Of a stretch of DNA of 64,000 nt, positions 1 to 10,039 are shown one piece after another (within the stretch, counting starts at the first letter, position 1; each line of letters opens with the position of its first letter). The notes beneath the pieces were generated by a model. That model saw nothing but the letters and a program-made list of their open reading frames with translations, was not told the origin of the DNA and made no database searches. The position numbers and the translations under genes were made by a program. Source of the stretch: Typhlomys cinereus. Lineage: Eukaryota; Chordata; Mammalia; Rodentia; Platacanthomyidae. Location of the stretch: positions 1,426,001 through 1,490,000 of the forward strand of contig JALPQD010000044.1 in assembly GCA_023101885.1 (NCBI GenBank), read 5' to 3'.

Positions 1-775
1 TTTCTTTAAAAGGAGTGAGTTGTGTACAGGGAGGTTAAATGCTTTATAGACAAAAAAAAACTGCACTAGAACCAACTTATTCATCATCATCATCATCTTC
101 TTCATCCTCATCTTCTTCGTCTTCCTCTTCTTCCTCTTCTTCTTCGTCTTCCTCGTCTTCCTCCTCTTCCTTCTTTTTCTTGCTCTTCTCAGCCTTCACA
201 GCTCCCTTTTTGGCTGCATCAGGTTTTCCTTTAGCTCTGTAGGCAGCAATATCTTTTCCCTACTTCTCCTTCAGTTTGGCGCCTTCTTCTTACTGGCTGC
301 TTGTCGTCAGCAGCAGTGTTGGTCCACGTCTCTCCCAGTTTCTTTGCAACATCACCAACGGATATACCGGGATGTTCTCCTTTGATACTCAGAACAGAAC
401 AAGAAAAAGGCCGAAGGAGGCCTCTTGGGAGCATTGGGATCCTTGAACTTCTTTTTTGTTTCCCCTTTGGGAGGGATGGAGGTTTTCATTTCTCTTTCAT
501 AACAAGCCTTGTCCGCCTTTGCCATATCTTCAAATTTTCCTTTTTCTTTAGCAGACATAGTCTTCCACCTCTCTGAGCACTTCTTAGAGAACTCTGAGAA
601 GTTGACTGAAGCATCCGGGTGCTTCTTCTTATGCTCTCCCGGCAAGTTTGCACAAAGAATGCATATGATGACATTTTGCCTCTCGACTTCTTAGGATCTC
701 CTTTGCCCATGTTTAGTTGTTTTTCCTCCGCGAGCACAGAGTCCGGCTCTCGCTTGCCCCGGCGCTGTCTCTATG
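1..775 (-). pseudogene. HMGB1 (pseudogene): Processed HMGB1 pseudogene (truncated by window edge at its 3' end)
   Basis: On the minus strand the sequence reads as an intronless HMGB1 cDNA. The 5' UTR precedes an ATG at 708-710 followed by MGKGDPKK and the HMG box A text ([14 protein letters not shown]). Box B follows ([21 protein letters not shown]), then [10 protein letters not shown], a Lys-rich linker and the long Asp/Glu tail (about 83-165) up to a stop at 77-79. The 3' UTR then runs off the window. HMGB1 is a nuclear DNA-bending and alarmin protein of 215 residues. Here the frame is broken at least twice (box A and box B sit in different frames, and the linker in a third), and the normal multi-exon structure is absent, so this is a dead retrocopy. 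Confidence 0.95.
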
Positions 776-1249
776 GAGCTCAATGTACTGCAATCCAGTA
801 CTACTTCTTATAGAGCACATACATTAATAGAAAATAGTAATAAAATAAATCCTATTATAGTTTCTACCATTATGACCTAATATAGGCCAGCTTATATGAC
901 AGCAGCTAGAACTTGGTATCCTCCAAAAAGGAAAATGAATGTATAGCATGTGCCCCCCCCAACAGATTCACCTTTACCATTCACAAAAAATATATAATAG
1001 ATATGGCACAAGTGTAGTTAATTGTAATGAAAAACATGTTCCTTGTTGAAATCAAAAGGAGCTCAAACCTCCTCTGTGTATTTTAACTAGTCTCAAATAC
1101 TGTCTTAGTTAAAACAATGACAACTATGTAGATTCAGACCTTATGGCCATTTGGTGGAGCATTATAGATTAGCTAGATTTGGAAATACTGGGAGAATGAT
1201 TCTGTATGTGCCTTTACCCTCAAGCAATGGGTTAGGTTTTTGAAAAATG

Positions 1250-1450
1250 TTTATCCTGAAGGTGATTTCTGCTGACTAGGAGGATACATGTCTGTTTGCA
1301 GGTGCATCATTCTTTACCCTAAAATTTTCTAGTATAAAAGCTGTCACAAAGTTTCAATAAAGTGGGTTCAGATTCACTCAGCCTAAAGAGCGTGTGTGTT
1401 TGTTCTCCATCCGCCGACTCCTTGCCACACTTAGTTGGGGGGAGCCCTAA
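1250..1450 (+). mobile_element. LTR-like fragment with possible tRNA-primer site
   Basis: A TATAAAAG (near 1334) is followed by AATAAAG (near 1357), a GT-rich stretch and then a TTGGGGGGAGCCC block near 1434. This is the usual order of promoter, poly(A) signal, LTR end and a degenerate proline-type primer binding site. It agrees in strand with the retroviral remnant at 5.2-5.6 kb, so both could belong to one eroded provirus. No matching second LTR was found. Confidence 0.4.
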
Positions 1451-1654
1451 ATTAGAGGTTGTGGCAGTGGACTGCAACGTTGCTTGTCAGTTCTTAAACT
1501 AGGAAAAGATTCTGCCTCAAGTCTGTGGAACAAGCCTCACTTTCTGACCCCTGTGCTTGCTTCTGAAGACTTTGCCAAGGAAAATTAGGCTCAACTCTGT
1601 TTCTATTATTTATAAACCTTCTACCTTGTTTCAACTAAGAGTCATACTTTGGAG

Positions 1655-2105
1655 GGATGGGAGATGGATCAGAAGTTAAAGTAGTTGCCTCAGCAAGCAA
1701 AAGACCTAGAGTTCATGCAAATGGGCAGGTTGCTTGTAAATTTAGTTCCAGAAAGTGGAACCCATGAATCTCCAGAGCAACTGTCTAACCACACCAGTGG
1801 TAATGGTTGGATCTGATTTAATTAGAAACCCAGGCTCAAAAGAGTAAGATGGAAGACAGATCAAGGATGATTCTCAATATCTTCCTTCAACCTCCACATG
1901 GATGCACACTCACAAGCATGTGCACCCACATACATGTCCCTAAACACACATATACACATGTGCACATGTACCCCATACACATGCACACACATAAACACAT
2001 GAATGAATGTCCACATACACATGCACCCACATACATACACATGTGCATGCACCACACACATATGCACACATGCACATACCTCTCATGAGCATATACATAA
2101 AAAAG
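1655..2105 (+). mobile_element. Old B2-like/tRNA-derived SINE with CA/CATA tail
   Basis: The head (GGGATGGGAGATGGATCAGAAGTTAAAG) is a mutated form of the GGCTGGAGAGATGGCTCAGAGGTTAAG head seen at 2481. The element ends in a long ACACATGCACAC tract (1905-2080). Divergence and internal changes mark it as older than the copies at 2892 and 4044. Confidence 0.6.
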
Positions 2106-2480
2106 AAAAGAGTGGAAGTACAGATTAGAATTAAATACTGTGTTGTCCTATGCAGGAAGTCATCTGATTAAGAGCTGAATTTTTAAAAGCTTGCCAATTG
2201 ATGAACTTAAATGAAAGCTATGATTTGTTTATACATGATGGAATGAGTGTTTTTTTATAAGTGTCGGGTTATATCACCTTTATGGTCCCAATTGACTTGT
2301 AAATTAATAAGCACTCTCATAGACTTAGTGCACATTCCTTTTACTTCATAGACCTTAAAAGGAATCTAACAAATAGATTAATTTAAATATATGACATGAG
2401 GAAATGGCTTAGATGTAAGATATTTTACTGAGCCTTAAATTCAACTTTAGTACTACTTATCCCCATCAAAAAGGGATCAT

Positions 2481-2707
2481 GGGCTGGAGAGATGGCTCAG
2501 AGGTTAAGACCCTGTCTCACAAGCCGAAGGTCCTGAGTTTGGATCCTAGGTCCCACCTAAAAATACCAGGCTGAAACAGAGGTGGCCTGCACTTCCATAC
2601 CTGATGGGTGGAGCGTGGGAAATCCCAGAGTGAAGCAAGAAGGAGACAGAAGCAATCCAGGATGAGTCCCAAAGTCACCCTTGGTCCTCTACAGGGACAC
2701 ATGGTGT

Positions 2708-2792
<85 letters not shown>

Positions 2793-2850
2793 ATAAATAA
2801 ATAAATAATAAATAAATAAATAGATAGATAAATAAATAAATAAATAAATA
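2481..2850 (+). mobile_element. tRNA-derived SINE (B2-like) with (CT)n-(CA)n-(AATA)n tail
   Basis: It begins GGGCTGGAGAGATGGCTCAG, which contains an RNA polymerase III A box, and has a B-box-like GAGTTTGGATCC about 40 bases later. The tail is a long CT run (2710-2776), a CA run and an AATA/AGATA run. Confidence 0.85.
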
Positions 2851-2891
2851 ATTTTTAAAGAGGACTATAATATTTTAAGAGAAAATAACCC

Positions 2892-3181
2892 AGGGATTGG
2901 AGAGGTGGCTCAGGGGTTAAGCCTCTGCCTTGCAGGCAGAAGGTCCTGAGTTCGGATCCTAGACCCCACGTATAGACGCCAAGCGGAAGCGGGGGCGGTC
3001 TGCGTTTCTGGTCCTGATAAGGCAGAGCCTGTGAATCCCGGGGCAGAGTAAACAAGGAGGAGGCAGTCCATGGTGTTTTCCGAATTCGTCCGTGGTTCTA
3101 CACACACATACATGCATACACTCACACACACACATACACGTGCACAATTGAATAAATAATAATAAAAAAATTAAAAAAGAG
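2892..3181 (+). mobile_element. Young tRNA-derived SINE with 14-bp target-site duplication
   Basis: A near-consensus copy of the window's commonest SINE: head GGATTGGAGAGGTGGCTCAG, B-box-like GAGTTCGGATCC, GC-rich middle, ACACAC tail and AATAAATAATAAAA end. It is flanked by the direct repeat AGAGAAAATAACCC at 2878-2891 and 3182-3195, which shows retroposition. Confidence 0.9.
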
Positions 3182-3191
3182 AGAGAAAATA

Positions 3192-3370
3192 ACCCTGTGG
3201 TGTGGGAGTGCACCCTTATGACTCCAGGACTCAGGAGACTGAAGAAAAGTGTCAAGGGTTTAAAGTCAGTCTGCGTTGAGTAGAAAGCACAAGGCCAGGT
3301 AAGACAACAGAGATGATGCTATAAAGCAAGATGCCATCTCAAGGAAAACACAAAAATAAATAAATAGATC
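3192..3370 (+). mobile_element. B1-type (7SL-derived) SINE, degraded
   Basis: The order 'GTGTGGGAGTGCACCC..ACTCCAGGACTCAGGAGACTGA..' then '..AAGTCAGTCTGCG..CAAGGCCAGG..CATCTCAAGG' followed by an A-rich tail follows the layout of rodent B1 elements. Confidence 0.7.
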
Positions 3371-4043
3371 TATTAGTAAGAGAATCTAGAAATGTCCTCA
3401 CAAGTATTAATATATACTTTACCTGTCTTTACAGCTGTGAGATATTGAGATACAATGTGTCTGGGTATTTTTTTCAATTTCAAATACAGCTGCCTGTATT
3501 TCCAATAAAATATAACTATTTTATTTGCTTAGGAAAAAAATTTCCAAATTCAGACATTTTATGAAGGAAAAGGTCAGGAAAAGAAAATCATATAAAGGAA
3601 AAGATATGAAAAGGTTTTACTGTACAAATTATATTGGTAAAGATTCTAAAGAGAAAGTGCATTTAGATGAGTAAGGATGTTAAATGGTAGAAGGTTCTAT
3701 CTCTTATAGTAAAAAATTATTCCAAAATGGAAATGGTCAGAAAGGAAAAACCAGAGGTTAGTGAATGTCACAAAGTTTGATAAAAAGATGAAAAATTTTA
3801 TTTTAATAATATCAATATTTCCTCTGGGCTAAAATTAATGGTAACTTTTGAAGCTTTTTCCTAGGACAAACATTTCATTGGGCAATATTAGGAGGACACT
3901 GCAAAAGCAGATCAGAAACCCCTTTGTTATACATCCCTTTGTCAATTTTAATTTTGCTTCTTGGGTTCTTAACAATCATGACAAAATATAGGCTGTCTGG
4001 AGAATGGAAGGAAATGATACAGACACAAGAATAACCTGGAGTG

Positions 4044-4339
4044 GGGCTGGAGAGGTGGCTCAGGGGTTAAGCTTTGCCTTGCAGGCAGAAGGTCCTGAGT
4101 TCGGATCCTAGACCCCACGTATAGACGCGGGGCAGAAGCGGGGGCGGCCTGCGTTTCTGGTCCTGGTAGGGCGGAGCCTGTGAGTCCCTGGGCAGAGTAA
4201 ACAAGGAGGAGGTGGAGGCGTCCATGGTGGTTCCCGAATTTGCCCATGGTTCTACACACACATACACAGACATACACACACGCATACACACACACACACA
4301 TACACACACAATTTAATAAATAATAAAAATTAAAAAAAA
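4044..4339 (+). mobile_element. Young tRNA-derived SINE with 17-bp target-site duplication
   Basis: Same family as the copy at 2892. The direct repeat AAGAATAACCTGGAGTG lies at 4027-4043 and 4340-4356 and is perfect. The sequence is close to the other young copies at 26468, 35990, 37015 and 47045. Confidence 0.92.
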
Positions 4340-4807
4340 AAGAATAACCTGGAGTGACAGTCAACCCTGGGACCATGTATTTCCCCAGTAATAAACCCAA
4401 CACTACAGAAATCCCAGCTAGAAGAAAGAGGATACTTAAGGGGTTGATGCTTGTCACAATTGTGGAGCTATGGGAAATCAGTGGGGTCTGGGAAACCTTT
4501 GCCTCTCTGCCAAAGGCTTCAGCCTCAATGGAAGATGCCATTGAAGATGTAATTCCCCACCAAAGCCCCCTCAATTACAATTATTGAGACACCTTGGGTA
4601 ACGTGATGTAGCAGGTAAAATAAATTGATATTGATAACCCAGGACCAGTTTCTAAATGATTTGTGTAGTAGCTGGTATTGATTGGAATGCCTCAGACCAA
4701 AACTTGTCAGCCAAGTTTATGGAAGCTAAAAGAAATACCAGGCTCAGAATTGAGAATTCATGATTTATGAAAAGAAAATCTTTTGCTTTATAAAAGGTAA
4801 CAGTAGA

Positions 4808-5105
4808 GCTGGGAAAATGGCTTAGGGTTAAAGCCTTTACCTTGAAAATAAAAGACTGAATTTGGATTCCCACATCCACATAAAAATGTCAGGCACATAT
4901 TGTGGCTACTAATTAATTCTGGTCCTGGAAGCCAGAGCCTGAAAACCCCAAAATAAAGCAATAAAGAGGTAGAGCAATCCAGGATGATTCCTGATGTCCT
5001 CTTGGACCTCCACAGGCACACGCACTCAACTGCCCTCTTTTACACATGTCTTATATAAATGTATATGGACACACACATACATCACGTCACACGTGCATGC
5101 AAAAA
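4808..5105 (+). mobile_element. Old B2-like SINE
   Basis: A diverged head (GAGCTGGGAAAATGGCTTAGGGTTAAAG), a GATTCCCACATCCACAT block and a CACACACATACATC tail match the family outline. Many substitutions mark it as old. Confidence 0.7.
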
Positions 5106-5199
5106 TATAACAAAAGGGGTAAGAATAATGAGGGGTAAGAGTCACAGTCCTGCCTTATAAATTATGGGATATTCCCAGACCATGGTTTTCTGACTAACA

Positions 5200-5590
5200 T
5201 TGTCTGCAGAAATTCAGGGAATCATGAGATTCTTTGGCTCCAAGCTGATCCATAGAGATCTAAAGGACCTTGTGACTCCATACACCAAGAAGAGAAGCAC
5301 TAAGTTTTCTGATCACACTGTTGTAAGCACCTGTCCAATCTGTAATCACCCAGGAATTGGAACTAGAGCCCTATCTTCGCTTGACTCAGCACAAAGAGGA
5401 AGTTCCCAGGGAAAACCTGGCAATTACATTTCATGGAGGCACCTCCATGGCAATGATATAAATACCTCTGGGTTGATAGAAGCCTTCATACCTGGGCTGG
5501 AAGAATTCAGTATGTTATTCTCTAGAATAGACCTGTTGAGTTTCCATAGCCTGAGGAACCGTATGAAGGAAAAGTCACCAAGTCTGTAAC
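5200..5590 (+). pseudogene. Endogenous retrovirus remnant: integrase-like part of pol, decayed
   Basis: The plus-strand translation contains a CPIC-type cysteine pair followed by a stretch that resembles the end of the integrase zinc-binding region. A gap-riddled piece resembling the catalytic core follows, including an 'EAF' segment near 5490. The layout resembles gammaretrovirus-like pol. The catalytic acidic residues cannot be placed reliably and the frame ends early, so it cannot encode a working enzyme. The family call comes from reading only. Confidence 0.5.
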
Positions 5591-7100
5591 CTGCTAGTAG
5601 ACTTAAAATTCTCTTCTAACAAGAGCAAAAGATATCTAACCATCTTCCATACATGGGTGACATCCATTTATGAATCTATCAATACTATGGGATTATTTTA
5701 TGTTTTAAATGGATTTGCTGTTTTTCTTTTAGGCACTGTTATTTTAATCATAAACATTCAATGTTTGAAGCCTGTTATTCTTCTCATCTATCCCACTATG
5801 AAGTCCTTCTTGAAGCTGTCCTTTTGGGTCTAGCTACATTTGATACCATAATTATGCTGTTTAAATTTAATTTCTTTTTCATTGACTCCAGTAAACCATG
5901 TTTCCCCTGAAACCAACTCCTTTTTATGCTGAGCACAGCAGGGTTCTGGAGACATTAATACAGATGTTTGCTGGCTTTGTGGATTTCTGACTGTTTCTAC
6001 TATTTCTGATCTGCCTTGGACTCGAACAATTCATTTAAAATGAATAACAAGAGTCTTCTATCTTTTAAACAGCCACAGCATTCTTCTTTATGGGTGATAA
6101 ATGTTACTGTTCACCAATCCAAGCACAGGAAAATTTTCTTTAGCAGAGATTTACTCCCAACCACGATCTGCGACTACAATCCCATTATATGTGCCATGTT
6201 CTTGCCCCCCAAGAGTTTTAGAAGGTATGAGGAAATTCATTTAGTTATGGATCACCCCAAGACAGAAAGACTCAGTCAACTGGCTCGCCGTTGCTGGAAG
6301 TGACACAGTTAATCACTTGACTGGTATAGTATGCTACCCAACATGGGATGGATCCCTGTCACAAGTTTAATAATAAAAGAAATGAACTGTTTGCTACTAA
6401 TCAGACTTGGCAAGCTGCAATTATATGAGTTGTTCTTCACTGCACTAATAAATTTATGGTAGCAATCTCTGAACGGATTTGCCCCCAAGAGAAATTGGGA
6501 GACAGACATACTTTAGGATATCCATTAGGCCCAAGACCACTGGGTGAAAATTATAAACTGTCATAAGCCTTCCCATTTTACAACATAGGTGGATGAGATC
6601 TGATTTTTACTGCTATGAGCACTTAGCTCCTATTCCAGTTCATCTAGCAAAATTAGAGGACATTACATGGTATACAGAATCTCTAAAAACAACAAAAAGG
6701 CCCTCAACAGTGCAACCAATTGAGTGTACTACTGAAGTCAGAAGGTAAAACAGTAGGAAAAGCCATCCTACAAGCCAGACAGCCCTCAATGCTGACAGCA
6801 GCTCAAGGTGGAGGGAGATCCATTCCATGGTTAGAGTACTATGCATACATATTTGATGCCTTCCTCAATTCTCTAAGATCTGCCCAATCAAATCAAATCT
6901 GTGAGAAACTGTTCAAATTATAATCATTTACCAGCATCATGGTTTTTAGGCAACTCTTGGTGGGCAAAGTCCAGCTACTTTAGGTGCTAATTTTAAGCTT
7001 GGGAAAAACAATCAATCTACTCTATGTGTTTACTGTTCATGTAGTTGATGTCTTAAGAATGTCTTTTCTTCCAGTTAACCATGGAATGACAGTCCTCTGA
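5590..7100 (+). other. Possible continuation of the retroviral remnant (env-side), otherwise unassigned
   Basis: Short broken plus-strand frames (6016-6303, 6720-6923) follow the integrase-like piece in the right orientation and spacing for the 3' half of a provirus. I see no diagnostic motif that proves envelope origin and no 3' LTR. Confidence 0.25.
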
Positions 7101-7840
7101 TTGAGCTTGAACTTTGGTGTGTTCCCTCTAAGATAGGAAGACCTAGACTTTTGATATCTGGAAAAGAAGGGTTTACATTCATACTGAGCCCTAAGAAACT
7201 TCAGAACATTGCACTCAAGTCATTATCAATCTTTAAGATTAAGGGATCAAAGACTCAGGGCAGAAATGAAGGCAAAGAAGAGTCAGAGAGAAAATTAAGA
7301 GGGCATAGGGTGCCTCGTCTCTTCTGGCTGAATGTCAAGATGATTTCTCAAACAAGACTATGAACCACATCACATTCCCTTCATAAAATAAGGATTCTTC
7401 TGGCCATTTCAGCCCATCATTACATCTCATCAGACTGTAATCTTGCCCAGTGTGCCTCCACTGAAGCTGAGAACTCCAGCTAAAAAACAAGTAGGCCAAG
7501 CATGTTAAACAATCTTTTAAATCCTTTGAGCAACATAACATGAAATGCCAAAAAAAAAAAAAAAGGAAATTTAAGACGTCTAAACATGATCGCACACCTA
7601 CCCTTTCACATGTACTGACTGCTTCTGAGAACAGCCACTCTCTCTTCCTTAATGGACATATTTAAACTAGTTTAAAATCTCTTCTTAATTGACTCCAACT
7701 TTGCTTCAAAACTAAGAGGTATTCATTCTGACTGTATTTCTTAGCCATGACAGCTAAGTTTGCATATCTAACAAACGGCAACAAAGAAGGAATTCAGAGG
7801 TTTTTTTTAAACCACCTTTACAAACATCAATCAAACAAAA
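7100..7840. other. No gene seen
   Basis: Unique-looking AT-rich sequence between the retroviral remnant and the 3' end of the Smgc transcript, with a poly-A run near 7551-7564. No coding frame or known repeat is recognised. It would be intronic for a transcript splicing from exon 1 to downstream MUC19 exons. Confidence 0.5.
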
Positions 7841-7867
7841 TCAGTGATGACGGATTATAATCTCAGT

Positions 7868-7947
7868 TTTATTAGCTTCACCTAAGTGTTGACTTTAAAC
7901 ATTTATATCCAAAGATGAAGAATAACCAAATTACAAAGTCTTTATTT
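7868..7947 (-). terminator. Candidate Smgc poly(A) signals
   Basis: On the minus strand AATAAA occurs at 7942-7947, 110 bases after the stop codon, and again at 7868-7873. Either could define the 3' end of the short transcript. Confidence 0.55.
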
Positions 7948-8056
7948 CTGGATGACAAAGCCTTCTTTCAACAGATTCATTGACAGTCAGTGCTGAGCCA
8001 AATCAACCACCACAGTACCATGTTTCAATTATTACAGTTCTCCTAATAAGCAGATC

Positions 8057-8139
8057 TTAATATTGATATCCAGTTCTAGAGATGAATTCCAAATATTTCT
8101 CCCAAATATCCAATGTTGTATGGTCATTTCCTCGACTGA
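8057..8139 (-). CDS. Smgc: Smgc-like terminal coding exon
   Basis: A pyrimidine-rich stretch (TTTATATTCTCTTATCACTG) is followed by GGGAG at the acceptor. Read in phase 1, the exon encodes V-SRGNDHTTLDIWEK then YLEFISRTGYQY and a TAA stop at 8057-8059. The tail is amphipathic and unlike the Gly/Ser modules. A second AG four bases further in (TCAG at 8136-8139) would give a different open frame ending at about 8032, so the start of this exon is the least certain of the set. AATAAA signals follow at 7942 and 7868. Confidence 0.65.
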
Positions 8140-8691
8140 CTCCCAACAGTGATAAGAGAATATAAATGAGCCACTAAATGTTATTTTTACAATGTGGAGC
8201 ACAAACACCAAGGCCATTCAATCTAACATTTCCTTCAAGTATAAAGGTGAAATTTTAGGAAATTTTCAAAAAGATCAAGCTTGGTGATCTTCTCATGAAT
8301 GAACCTGCAAAGAACACTCAACTCAAGTCTTCATCCAGAATATAAAGTTTAAGCCAAACATAAAAGCAACTACACTACCTTCTACAACAGAATCCAAATC
8401 ACTTTTGCATGAAGACAGAGAAGGACATCCATATAGAGATGATCACAATCATGAAACCAGTAGCTCTTTAAGTGCCAACACATGCTCAAAGGCCTTTACC
8501 TGATCACAACTAAACATACTACAAGACTTTTTGATTCTGCCTTATTTTGCAAATTATCACTACTAATATTAATGATTTTCAATGTTATCTTAAAATGTAC
8601 ATAAGAATCTTTATTTTCAGATCAGAATTATCTCTGAAGCCTAAGCCACAGAAGTAGATCCAGTGACACTCTTTCTAAGGATGACAGACAC

Positions 8692-8802
8692 CTGTGCCAC
8701 TAAGTTCAATGCCACCAGACGCTTTTTCTCCAGAAGGACCAAGTGCAGGGACACTTTCAACTCTTCTATTACTTTCAGCCCCAGAAGCCAAGGGACTAGC
8801 TC
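8692..8802 (-). CDS. Smgc: Smgc-like exon, short Ser/Gly/Glu module (111 bp)
   Basis: Acceptor TTTCCCACTAG and donor ACAG/GTGTCT frame a 37-codon phase 1-1 exon reading G-ASPLASGAESNRRVESVPAL and then GPSGEKASGGIELSGT. It is the only module of this length and its sequence is not repeated elsewhere in the window. It sits directly before the terminal exon, 97 bases from the preceding exon's donor. Confidence 0.8.
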
Positions 8803-8898
8803 CTAGTGGGAAATTAAAGAGATGTGATTAAAGAAAATGAGGAAGGAGGGGAGACACTTACTGGGACATATTGGGGGAAAGACTGCAAGTCAGGATAC

Positions 8899-9045
8899 CT
8901 GAGTAACACTTATGTGATTCAATACTCAAATCCGCAGACCTACCAAGTGCATTGATGCTGCTTCCATCCCCAGCATTTCCACCTGTTTCAGGTGCTGGCG
9001 AGTCAGATGGTCTTCCATTAGCCTTTGAATCTACAGAAGCAGTAC
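8899..9045 (-). CDS. Smgc: Smgc-like exon that has lost its normal acceptor; in-frame internal acceptor
   Basis: Homology to the 183-bp modules extends from the donor (TCAG/GTATCC, last exon base 8899) to about 9081. The usual AGCAG/GTGAC acceptor there has become GTGGCAAC, with no AG. An internal CTCTCCAG/GT at 9046-9047 keeps phase 1 and leaves 147 bp (49 codons, starting GTASVDSKANGRPSDSPAPE). A second possible donor, CTTG/GTAGGT with last exon base 8944, is also in phase. The exon may be used in shortened form or skipped; skipping would also preserve the frame. Confidence 0.55.
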
Positions 9046-9851
9046 CTGGAGAGCCAAGCCCACCATTATTGCTTGTGTTGCCACAAAAAAAATTAGCATC
9101 ATAAGCATTACTTTCACTGCATTATCAGAACCGATCTGTGTCACATATTGAAATTTAGTAACCATGTCTTAGTCCTTCTGAATCCTTATTCTAAATAACC
9201 AAAAATTACACTTTTTTGCCACAAAATTGATTTCAATTGGAATGACTTCAAACAAAACCACCCTTTGCCTTCTCCATTTCCAGAGTTAAATTAAAGTAAG
9301 TCAGGTCATTCGCTTTGTTAAAGGAATCCAGTAAGTTTAAAATTTGATGAACAATGAAAATCTACTTGACTTTTTTCTCTGAAAGACCAAGGTTAGTAGA
9401 ATGTGTGAGCTTTGATTATCACACTGATTTATATAATAGTCCTGCTTCTCAGCACATCAACACACTGTTCCAAGCTCCTGTTCTTACCAGGCCATACATC
9501 AAGTTCCAAATCTCCTTGGGGTTCAGCCAAGTTCTGAACTAACTGTAACCCAATTATTAAAAATTTGTCACTAGTATATACTCAATAAACTTTCTGATCC
9601 CAAACTTGGTGCCTGTAAAAATAACACCCACAAACACACCGGTGGACCTAGATCCTCTGAAATGTTTTCTTTCGTGTTGACTAAAAGTGATCATCAAATA
9701 AACAAGCATAGCTCTAGCTCTCCTGTTTCCATGTCCACTACCAGGTACCCCTCATTACATTACCAAAGAGAAGGGACTTGTGCTAACATGACAGTGATGT
9801 CGAGGTTCAAAGCAATGGCCATACACTGGCACCCCCTGCTGATCACAATAC

Positions 9852-9965
9852 CTGTCATATCCGCATCAATTCCAGTTTTTACAGGTCCTTCATGATTAGA
9901 TTTTAAAATTCTGTCAATTATGTTTAAAATAATGTTAACCTCTGAATTTTGATTGCTGGTATCAC
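9852..9965 (-). CDS. Smgc: Smgc-like helical-type exon (114 bp)
   Basis: Acceptor ATCTTCTTCAG/GT, donor ACAG/GTATTG. It encodes G-DTSNQNSEVNIILNIIDRIL then KSNHEGPVKTGIDADMT in phase 1-1. The hydrophobic heptad-like stretch (VNIILNIIDRIL) sets this exon class apart from the Gly/Ser modules. Homologous exons lie at 15300, 21138 and 28578. Confidence 0.85.
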
Positions 9966-10039
9966 CTGAAGAAGATAACTTTGTTTTTATCACAACATAG
10001 TTAAAGAGTTCAACTTTCAAACCTTTTATTCAGGCAAAT

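Noticed and set aside
1849..2088. Histidine/threonine-rich open frames over the CA/CATA tract
   Set aside because: Pure product of the SINE tail microsatellite; no coding signal.
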